A DNA stretch of 42,152 nt from a virus: positions 1 to 42,152 of IMG/VR virus record IMGVR_UViG_3300025168_017083; one strand, written 5' to 3'. Below, in pieces: positions 1 to 6,673 of this stretch. Made by a program: the position numbers and the translations under genes. The number at the start of each line of letters is the position of its first letter. Position 1 is the stretch's first letter. Below the pieces are notes generated by a model. It saw nothing but the letters and a program-made list of their open reading frames with translations, was not told where the DNA came from and ran no database searches.

Positions 1-2
1 GT

Positions 3-518
3 GACATCAAATTAGAAGGAGCTAGTCTAAATAAGTCTAAAGCTAGACTAGTCGTGGAGACAAACGACTACTCTCTTATGTTCGATGGAAGCATTAACTC
101 ATCAGGTAAATGCGAAATACCCATTAAAAAACTCAAGGGACTCATAGATGAATCGGCGTCAGGTAATATAAGACTCGAAGTAATAGCTGAAGATACATTC
201 TTTACTCCTTGGGAAAGCGACTTTGAAGTAGCAGCAAGTAAAAAAGTAACTGTTGAAGTAAAATCACAAACAGCAAAACCTCTTACCGAAACAAAAATTA
301 AAGTTGATGTTAAAGAAAAAGAAATTACATTAACTGAGCGAGACCACGTAATTAATTTATTTAAGCTTCTTATAAAAGAAGACATTAATATAAATAATAT
401 TTCAATCAAACGAAATAAACTCAATAATATAGTTGGAACCTATTTAAAAGACAAAGAAATCAACGATCCAAACAAAATTATTGGGGGTGTTATCACAGCT
501 CTTTCAAAGAAAAAATAA
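3..518 (+). CDS. Unknown phage protein, 5' end cut by the window edge
   Basis: The reading frame is open from the first bases, so the gene begins outside the window. A GTG at 54 could be read as a start, but the codons before it (DIKLEGASLNKSK) continue the same protein without a stop. The visible 171 residues hold a beta-rich N-terminal part (MFDGSINSSGKCEIPI, then VIAEDTFFTPWESDFEV). A lysine- and glutamate-rich linker follows, and then a C-terminal helical part from about KEKEITLTERDHVINLF. There are no cysteine motifs and no membrane segment. It is followed after 9 nt by the first fibre-like gene. I do not recognise the family. Its place upstream of tail genes suggests a virion or assembly protein, which is inference only. 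Confidence 0.6.
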   Translation, partial: DIKLEGASLNKSKARLVVETNDYSLMFDGSINSSGKCEIPIKKLKGLIDESASGNIRLEVIAEDTFFTPWESDFEVAASKKVTVEVKSQTAKPLTETKIKVDVKEKEITLTERDHVINLFKLLIKEDININNISIKRNKLNNIVGTYLKDKEINDPNKIIGGVITALSKKK

Positions 519-527
519 TGGTTATAA

Positions 528-2237
528 ATGGGATTACCAAATTTAAGCGGAAGTAATATTCAAGACACCTTTCAAAGGGTGTTACATACAGATGGAAATC
601 TTGTTCATGATGGAACAGGTAGTTTACTCCCAATTGCTTTTGAATCTGGGAATATAAGTGCAAGTGGAAATATAACAGCAAATTCATCAACACATCTTGA
701 AGGATCTACATCATTTCCAAACAAATCGGGTAATGGTTATAAATTTGGTGGAAGTACAACTAAAAGAGCGGATTCCGGGTTTATTAGTGATGGTGTTAAT
801 GCTAAAACACATATAACTCCGCAACTCACCCAAAGACCTATGTTCTTTTTGGGACACCATAAAGACGCTAATAATGATGTTAGTGCATATCCAAACAACT
901 ACATAACATTTAATAAGAAATTATTCTTTAGCCCTAATGAAGGTGGTGGGGGAGTTAAACCTGATAGTACTAAACCAACTTTTCAGGTAGATGGTAATCT
1001 ACAAGTAGTACAGCCATTAAACTCTAATAATACTAGCTCAACAGATCCTAAAAGCGGGGTTCTTATCACTCCAAATCCAAATATTTATTTCTTTAATGGA
1101 GACGCTTCAGGATCTATATCTGGATCCCATCAAATTGCTAGTGCATCTGCCCAAATTAGCTTCGATACAGGTAGTAGTGCTGTTAAAGTATTTGCTGGAT
1201 CTACTGATGAAGATTTAATAGAAGTAATGCATATATCTAGGTCAGGGGTTAATCCAAGAATAGGTATTGGTCTTGAAGACCCTTTAACAGCATTTGACTT
1301 TAAATCTATTAGTGATGATAACAGAGGTGGAGAATTATTAATTAGGGGTTCTAGGACTCTTAAGGGCGCTGATCCTAATGATGAAGTTGGAAGAATTAGT
1401 TTTGCTATTGATAGTGGAAGTTACTCTGACATAAAAACATCAGGATCAGCTGCAGAAATAGTCGCTATTGTTGATGCTGTTGATGAGGCTGGAATTCAAG
1501 GTAGCTTATCTATAAGAACAGCAGCTTTTAAGGAAGGACCCCCTAATGAAAGAATCCATATAGGTCAGCTAACTACAACAATATCTGGGTCACTTACAGT
1601 TCTAAATGATGTTACTATAAACGACGATTTGCATGTAAATGATTTTGCTAGAATAGACTCACTAAGAGTAGGTACTACTAACACGGATCCTGGCGATGGC
1701 GTACTATATGTCGAAGATTATGGAGTATTTGCAGGGGGATTGAGAGTTGGTAGTTCATTTGATCCTGGACCAAATAATTTAAGTGTTGCTGGAACAGCTA
1801 CAATAAGTAGCCTTACAACAACAAGTAACGTACAATTAAGTGGGTCACATTTTACCCTTCCTACCCTTGCTACACAAACCATGGTAGAATCATCTAATAC
1901 TGTATTAATACTTGATGAAGGTGTAGTAAAACAAACTGCTCAAACAGCACTACCATATGTTAGGATAGGCGATGGTACTGTCCCAACTAATTTCAAAATG
2001 CTTATGTTTAGTGGAAGCACTGGAACTAGAGAAATCACAACAGCTCCCGGATTTTCTTACCATGCGGCATTCGGTTACACATTTACGGGGGCGGGTTCAG
2101 CTTTAGACATCAATGCAGGAACTGTATTATTTACATCTACAACGTCAACAAATATAACAGCATCTGCAAACATAAGCGCAAGTGGAACAATAACAGCCAC
2201 ATCCTTTGTAGGAAATATGGATGGAGGGTCTTTTTAA
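528..2237 (+). CDS. Tail fibre-like structural protein with SASGNITA repeats
   Basis: This 569-residue protein is rich in Ser, Thr, Gly and Asn with almost no charged runs, as in beta-helical phage fibres. It carries copies of the ISASGNITA repeat near residue 42 and near the C-terminus (NITASANISASGTITATSF). The same repeat recurs in the two downstream fibre genes. The middle contains segments such as DPLTAFDF and GSLTVLNDVTINDDLHV, typical of fibre shaft proteins. The extreme C-terminus is DGGSF, also found at the end of the small protein at 5863-6219. No S74 chaperone domain is visible. The start at 528 lies 9 nt after the previous stop. An adhesion role in the virion is likely, but the receptor is unknown. 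Confidence 0.75.
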   Translation: MGLPNLSGSNIQDTFQRVLHTDGNLVHDGTGSLLPIAFESGNISASGNITANSSTHLEGSTSFPNKSGNGYKFGGSTTKRADSGFISDGVNAKTHITPQLTQRPMFFLGHHKDANNDVSAYPNNYITFNKKLFFSPNEGGGGVKPDSTKPTFQVDGNLQVVQPLNSNNTSSTDPKSGVLITPNPNIYFFNGDASGSISGSHQIASASAQISFDTGSSAVKVFAGSTDEDLIEVMHISRSGVNPRIGIGLEDPLTAFDFKSISDDNRGGELLIRGSRTLKGADPNDEVGRISFAIDSGSYSDIKTSGSAAEIVAIVDAVDEAGIQGSLSIRTAAFKEGPPNERIHIGQLTTTISGSLTVLNDVTINDDLHVNDFARIDSLRVGTTNTDPGDGVLYVEDYGVFAGGLRVGSSFDPGPNNLSVAGTATISSLTTTSNVQLSGSHFTLPTLATQTMVESSNTVLILDEGVVKQTAQTALPYVRIGDGTVPTNFKMLMFSGSTGTREITTAPGFSYHAAFGYTFTGAGSALDINAGTVLFTSTTSTNITASANISASGTITATSFVGNMDGGSF

Positions 2238-4891
2238 ATATTTATAAAAAATGGCAAGCACAATACAAATAAAAAGAGGAACAGGATCAGCAGTCCCATC
2301 AGGATTAGCTGATGGAGAATTGGCAATCAACCTCGACAGTGGTAAATTATATTTTGGCTCTGGCTCTACTAGCGTAGATAATTTTACTTTTGGGGAACTT
2401 ACAGCCGAAAAATACATAGTTTCTTCTTCGGTTTTATACGTTACAACTTCATTTAGTTCAGGATCAACAGAATTTGGAGACACAGCTGATGACACTCACA
2501 CTTTTACAGGTCATATAACAGCCTCAGGTGATATAAGTGCAAGTGGTGAAATTTATGGAAAGGGATTTCATTCACCTATTAGTGTAAATGATGGGTATTA
2601 TATTGGAGATGGAAAGCCTATACTTGCTATAAATGGTCAGGGTGGAAATCTAAATTTAGGAGCACCCCATTCTTCTTACAATGCCGCAGGAGTTAATATA
2701 TACACAACCGGTTCAGATCAAACAAAAGGTTTATTTTTAGATAGTGTTGGAAATATAACAGCCTCAGGAAATATAAGTGCAAGTGGTACTATAATAGGAG
2801 GTGCACTACAAATTTCATCAACTGATACATCAGAAGATGCTACTCACTATGTAACATTTCAAAAACCTGGAAATAATTTAACTAATATAACAAATGGACT
2901 TACATTTAATCCAAGTACAGATAAACTTACTCTAGGTGGTGGAACAACATTTATAGAAGGTAGTACGGGTAACATTAATGCAGGTGGAAGGATACATACT
3001 ACAAATATAACAGCATCAGGTAATATAAGTGCAAGTGGAACTATTATAAGTCATAATTTAGAAGTAAGTAATAATATAACAGCAGTATCAGCATCAATTC
3101 CAGGTGTTATAGTAGGAAATCCTAATTTATTATCTTTAGGAGATCCAGATGGTAATGTAGGAGCAGTAAGAGCAGAAATAAATCAAAATGGAACTACACA
3201 ATTTTTAGGTAATGCTACTTTAAATTTAAAAGGTACTACTATTAATATTGATAGTGATTCAGGTGGTACTGCAAAAATAAATTTATTAGGTAATGTAACA
3301 GCTTCAGGTAATATAAGTTCAAGTGGTAAAATATATGCTGATGAATATTATTCAGAGGGGGTTTTAGGACTTAGATATATCCAAGGAGCAACCCACATTG
3401 GGGACGGTAATAATATTAAACTTTCAGGAATAGTAACAGCATCAGGTAATATAAGTTCAAGTGGAACAATCGTTGGTTCTAATTTAAGTGGAACAAATAC
3501 TGGTGATCAAAATATATCTAACCTAGCAGTAACTTCAAGTAATGTATTGTTTGGAGATATAACAGCCTCAGGTGAAGTAACATTCGGAGGGGGATATGGT
3601 GATACTGGAGCTACAATTTCTACAGCAGGTGTAGGCCAATTTAATGGGGCTTTAACCACAGACTCATCACTTACATGCACCGGAACAGTTCTGATTAATG
3701 GTAATAGTACTACAACTGGAGCTAGAATATTATTTAGAGAAGGCACAGACAATGGGGTTAATGCTATAGGATTTCAATCTCCAGCAGCTGTAACGACTAC
3801 CACTACCTTTATACTGCCAGATGGAGATGGGTCAAACGGACAAGTACTAGCTACAAATGGTAGTGCTGTTTTAAGTTGGGCCACAGCAGGAGGCGATCCG
3901 TCAGGAGCTCAAACAGGCATAACTACTATATTCAATACAGGAACCAAAATTGGATATGCAGATAATGGAGCCAACATTGATTTTACCACTGACAATAATA
4001 TTATTTTTGACATTGATGGTACCCAACAAATACAGCTAGCAGATGGTGTTTTAAAACCTGTCACAGACAGCGATGTTGATTTAGGAACAGATGCCCTGCG
4101 CTTTAAAGATGCTTATGTAGATTCTGTAACTTCAGCAGGAATAGTCACAGCTAAAACATACGACTATATATCCTGTGGTTTTTTTGATAACCTAAGCACT
4201 ACTCTTCACTATCTCCCCCTAAATGGAAAACCCACTGAGCAGACTTCTGAAGGTAATTCATACACCGACTGGGTAGCTCCTTGTCATACTACTGTATTAA
4301 GTATTCAAGTAAGGTTTTCTAGTATAATTGGTTCTGGTGGAGATATAACTATGACTGTTTGGAAAGATCCTGTTGGTAGTGGTACAAAGGCTTCAGTAGA
4401 AGCTGAAACCGTTAGTGTAGGTGGTTCAAATGATAATGATGTTATTCATTTTCTATTTGATGGGGCTGTTATAGATAAAGGTGAGACCATGAAAATATCA
4501 ATACAATCTACCGGAGGAATGACTTCCGCAAATACCTTTGTAACCGTAGTTTTACTTCAAGATTGGAATGATCGTTACACAGCATCAAGTCAAGTATTTA
4601 CATCTTAATAACATATAAGTAGTAGATGGCTAATATAAAAAATAAATTCTCACAACCTCTATCAACGGAGTTTTCTCCTAAGGATCTCGTTGTAGACATT
4701 AAGAATGGTCATTTATATTATAAGTCAAATTTAGGAGTACATAAATTAGTAGGAGATAACTTAAGCACAGACACAGAAGACGAAAGGGGGCACTTTACAG
4801 CGGGTATAGAAGTAGTAGGTAGTATAAGTGCAAGCGGATTTCTTTCAGTTGAAACAAACATAACAGCCTCAGGTAATGTAAGTTCAAGTGG
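651..4891 (+). repeat. Dispersed 34-nt ITASGNIS(A/S)SG repeat in three fibre genes
   Basis: Near-identical units of 34 nt, coding for ITASGNISASG or ITASGNISSSG, occur at 2152-2185, 2513-2546, 2753-2786, 3005-3038, 3293-3326, 3431-3464 and 4858-4891. A partial copy is near 651-679, with other fragments near 3072 and 3558. The variable sequence between copies is what changes. They lie within three consecutive fibre genes and could drive recombination. Confidence 0.85.
2251..4608 (+). CDS. Long tail fibre protein with repeated ITASGNISASG shaft
   Basis: The 785-residue protein opens with MASTIQIKRGTGSAVPS and ADGELAINLDSGKLYFG. This is the N-terminal module common to phage tail fibres and tropism determinants, probably the virion attachment part. 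Five nearly identical ITASGNISASG or ITASGNISSSG units follow, at about residues 88-99, 168-179, 252-263, 348-359 and 394-405, spaced by variable stretches. The C-terminal region (about 640-785) is non-repetitive and beta-rich (TTVLSIQVRFSS, DVIHFLFDGAVI) and is the likely receptor-binding head. The gene follows the first fibre gene after 13 nt. No catalytic motif was seen. The repeated DNA could support recombination between fibre genes. Confidence 0.8.
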   Translation: MASTIQIKRGTGSAVPSGLADGELAINLDSGKLYFGSGSTSVDNFTFGELTAEKYIVSSSVLYVTTSFSSGSTEFGDTADDTHTFTGHITASGDISASGEIYGKGFHSPISVNDGYYIGDGKPILAINGQGGNLNLGAPHSSYNAAGVNIYTTGSDQTKGLFLDSVGNITASGNISASGTIIGGALQISSTDTSEDATHYVTFQKPGNNLTNITNGLTFNPSTDKLTLGGGTTFIEGSTGNINAGGRIHTTNITASGNISASGTIISHNLEVSNNITAVSASIPGVIVGNPNLLSLGDPDGNVGAVRAEINQNGTTQFLGNATLNLKGTTINIDSDSGGTAKINLLGNVTASGNISSSGKIYADEYYSEGVLGLRYIQGATHIGDGNNIKLSGIVTASGNISSSGTIVGSNLSGTNTGDQNISNLAVTSSNVLFGDITASGEVTFGGGYGDTGATISTAGVGQFNGALTTDSSLTCTGTVLINGNSTTTGARILFREGTDNGVNAIGFQSPAAVTTTTTFILPDGDGSNGQVLATNGSAVLSWATAGGDPSGAQTGITTIFNTGTKIGYADNGANIDFTTDNNIIFDIDGTQQIQLADGVLKPVTDSDVDLGTDALRFKDAYVDSVTSAGIVTAKTYDYISCGFFDNLSTTLHYLPLNGKPTEQTSEGNSYTDWVAPCHTTVLSIQVRFSSIIGSGGDITMTVWKDPVGSGTKASVEAETVSVGGSNDNDVIHFLFDGAVIDKGETMKISIQSTGGMTSANTFVTVVLLQDWNDRYTASSQVFTS

Positions 4892-5870
4892 AACCATATT
4901 TACAAACACTATATCATCCCCCTCTAATAACCTTGCAGTATCTTCATCAACAGTTATAATTACAACTTCAGGATCAGATGCAAATTTAATTTTACAAGCA
5001 GACACCGGTAATAACGACGATGCTAATAACCCCTATATGACTCTTGAACAAGATGGTGGGGGCATAAGATCTATTATAGGTCTCACAGGCGCTGATAGCG
5101 AATGGCCTGATGGTGGTCCTTTATTAAATGGAAAAAATAATTTTCTAACTATAGGAACTTCAGGCTCAGCCGGCTCAGCTAGAGGAATACAACTAGTAAC
5201 CCTTAACACTGCTTCTTTAATTATATCATCCTCAGGTAATATGGGTATTGGAACTAATACCCCTTTATCTAAACTTCATGTTGTAGGAACCGCAAGTGAA
5301 ACATCTGATGCTTCAGCTAGTCTTTATGTTGTAGGTAATAATTATGGAGCAAAAGGGTATATAGCAAGATTTGAAAATATAAATTCATCCGTTCCTGCTT
5401 CCGCGGATGGTATTGTAATACAATTACCCCAGGAAGAACCAGGAGCAGTTAATAAATTCATAGAGTTTCGCAATAATGCAGATAATTCTGTAGGTGCCGT
5501 TAAAGGTGATGCTGGTGGTGGTGTAAGCTTTGATGAAGGTTCCGATATCCGACTAAAAAAAGAAATCTCCCCTACAAAATATGGTATAGAGGATTTAATG
5601 GGAATAGAAATAGTAGAATATAAATATAAAAACAGCAACAACTTTAGAACAGGAATCATAGCTCAACAAGCAATAGATTATTACCCCCCAGCAGTTAAAG
5701 ATTATGAGGAATATAATATAGAACAGGAATTAACACCGGAAGATAAAGAATATGAGTATATGACGGTAGCTTATCAAAAATACATTCCTCTACTAATGAA
5801 ATCTTTACAAGACTCATACACCCAAATAACAGAATTAGAAAAAAGGATCAAAAAATTAGAAAATGGCTAA
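4626..5870 (+). CDS. Tail fibre/spike with C-terminal S74 intramolecular chaperone
   Basis: This 414-residue fibre protein has an N-terminal attachment-like part (KNKFSQPLSTEFSPKDLVVD, then HLYYKSN) and one ITASGNVSSSG shaft repeat near residue 80. Its central domain includes SSGNMGIGTNTPLSKLHVVG, a motif usual in trimeric fibres. The C-terminus is a peptidase S74 domain, with GSDIRLKKEI at 305-314, followed by YKYKNSNNFRTGIIAQQ and a final helix (LLMKSLQDSYTQITELEKRI). In this family the chaperone promotes trimerisation and then cleaves itself off between Ser and Asp, here Ser306-Asp307, releasing about 108 residues. The stop codon overlaps the next gene by 8 nt. Confidence 0.88.
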   Translation: MANIKNKFSQPLSTEFSPKDLVVDIKNGHLYYKSNLGVHKLVGDNLSTDTEDERGHFTAGIEVVGSISASGFLSVETNITASGNVSSSGTIFTNTISSPSNNLAVSSSTVIITTSGSDANLILQADTGNNDDANNPYMTLEQDGGGIRSIIGLTGADSEWPDGGPLLNGKNNFLTIGTSGSAGSARGIQLVTLNTASLIISSSGNMGIGTNTPLSKLHVVGTASETSDASASLYVVGNNYGAKGYIARFENINSSVPASADGIVIQLPQEEPGAVNKFIEFRNNADNSVGAVKGDAGGGVSFDEGSDIRLKKEISPTKYGIEDLMGIEIVEYKYKNSNNFRTGIIAQQAIDYYPPAVKDYEEYNIEQELTPEDKEYEYMTVAYQKYIPLLMKSLQDSYTQITELEKRIKKLENG

Positions 5871-6219
5871 TTTAAAAAACATTAATATAATAAGTGGTTC
5901 AAACTTTATCACAGGATCAGATGGAGCAGTCACCTCATCTATAATAATGGCTAGATGGGAATTAGACCCCACTGATGGAAAAAGCGTTCAATTTAGAATA
6001 CCATCGGAATCCTTTGGAGGAGAAGAAGACCGCATACCATTTTATGTATCTGCATCGGGAAAAATAGGAATAGGCACTAAGGATCCAGAAACTGAAATAG
6101 AATTAAAAACATTAACCTCAGCTTTAAATTCTCAAAAATTTGGACCCACAAAAATATCAGGATCCTTAAATGTTGTAGGAGATATTATCTCCGGAGATAT
6201 AAACGGCGGTTCTTTTTAA
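5863..6219 (+). CDS. Small fibre-associated protein ending in GGSF
   Basis: The product is 118 residues and beta-rich, with fibre-like composition. ASGKIGIGTKDPETEIELKT resembles the ...GIGT..P...L... motif of the preceding S74 fibre, and KISGSLNVVGDIISGDING resembles fibre shaft sequence. Its start lies inside the end of the S74 fibre gene (8 nt overlap), which suggests translational coupling. The last residues, INGGSF, match the DGGSF end of the 528-2237 product. It may be a short fibre segment, an accessory adhesin subunit, or the leftover of a larger fibre gene after recombination. No catalytic motif is present. Confidence 0.65.
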   Translation: MANLKNINIISGSNFITGSDGAVTSSIIMARWELDPTDGKSVQFRIPSESFGGEEDRIPFYVSASGKIGIGTKDPETEIELKTLTSALNSQKFGPTKISGSLNVVGDIISGDINGGSF

Positions 6220-6255
6220 TATTATATATGTATATCCAATACCTAAATTAAAGTT
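6220..6255 (+). promoter_or_regulatory. TATATGTATAT element and AAAGTTATG leader
   Basis: The short gap holds TATATATGTATATCC at about 6223-6237, followed by ATTAAAGTTATG running into the start at 6256. The same pair (TATATATGTATATC, then AAAGTTATG) occurs before the gene at 10198, and TATATGTATAT alone occurs before 21955. The match suggests a phage promoter followed by a standard translation start, but no transcription data exist here. Confidence 0.35.
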
Positions 6256-6549
6256 ATGGCAATAGAAAAGAAAATACCTTCACCCTCTGAAATCACAGGC
6301 GAAGCAAAAAAATTCACCCCTGAAGAAGTTCAAGAGTTACAAGACCTCCAATCCCAAATTACCCAACTGACCCTTTCATTTGGTCAATTAACCCTAAGTA
6401 GAATTAAATTAGAAGAACAGGATGCTTTTTTAAAATCCCAATTAAATATATTGGAGGAAAAAGAAACCAACCTAGCAAAATCACTGTCTGACAAATATGG
6501 TAAAGGTAGCTTAAATATTGAAACAGGTGAATTTACTCCTGTAGAGTAA
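6256..6549 (+). CDS. Small coiled-coil protein of the tail module
   Basis: The 97-residue protein is mostly helical. After a short N-terminus (MAIEKKIPSPSEI) it has heptad-like leucine and isoleucine spacing from about residue 25 to 78 (VQELQDLQSQITQLTL, then RIKLEEQDAFLKSQLNILEEKE), which predicts a coiled coil. It ends with a short beta-like tail (GSLNIETGEFTPVE). It sits between the fibre genes and the tail sheath gene. I do not know a named family for it. A small assembly or scaffolding helper, or a virion connector, is possible. The start is supported by the AAAGTTATG leader shared with several other genes here. Confidence 0.6.
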   Translation: MAIEKKIPSPSEITGEAKKFTPEEVQELQDLQSQITQLTLSFGQLTLSRIKLEEQDAFLKSQLNILEEKETNLAKSLSDKYGKGSLNIETGEFTPVE

Positions 6550-6576
6550 TATATTAGCATTTCTACCCCCATCTCT

Positions 6577-6592
6577 AGCGACTATAGTCGCT
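6577..6592. terminator. Short hairpin AGCGAC-TATA-GTCGCT upstream of sheath gene
   Basis: A perfect 6-bp stem with a TATA loop lies 27 nt after the preceding stop. The sequence after it is TCCTCTGGTTTGG rather than a run of T, so a classical intrinsic terminator is not certain. It could instead be an RNA processing site or a protein-binding palindrome in front of the sheath promoter. Confidence 0.35.
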
Positions 6593-6621
6593 TCCTCTGG
6601 TTTGGTTTGGAATCTTCTTCT

Positions 6622-6630
6622 ATATTTATA
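6622..6630 (+). promoter_or_regulatory. Candidate late promoter element ATATTTATA before sheath gene
   Basis: ATATTTATA lies 43 nt upstream of the sheath start. The same nonamer is found upstream of the tube (9576), tape measure (11214) and repeat-protein (13244) genes. TATTTATA is the reverse complement of the T4 late promoter core TATAAATA. The recurrence in front of virion genes supports a late-promoter role, though AT-rich gaps raise the chance of coincidence. Confidence 0.4.
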
Positions 6631-6673
6631 TGGGAACAACCAAGAAATAAAACTACCCTAATAATCATATAAA

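Noticed and set aside
54-518. GTG at 54 as the true start of the first gene
   Set aside because: The frame is open and protein-like upstream to the window edge, so the gene most likely starts outside.
518-527. Earlier ATG at 518 for the first fibre gene
   Set aside because: That frame stops after 12 codons. The fibre frame begins at 528.
2238-2246. ATATTTATA just before the 2251 fibre gene as a late promoter
   Set aside because: It ends only 4 nt before the start codon, leaving no room for a transcript leader. It may be a coincidence of the AT-rich junction.
651-4891. CRISPR-like array because of regular short repeats
   Set aside because: The repeats are in coding frame, encode fibre sequence and have irregular spacing, with no cas genes nearby.
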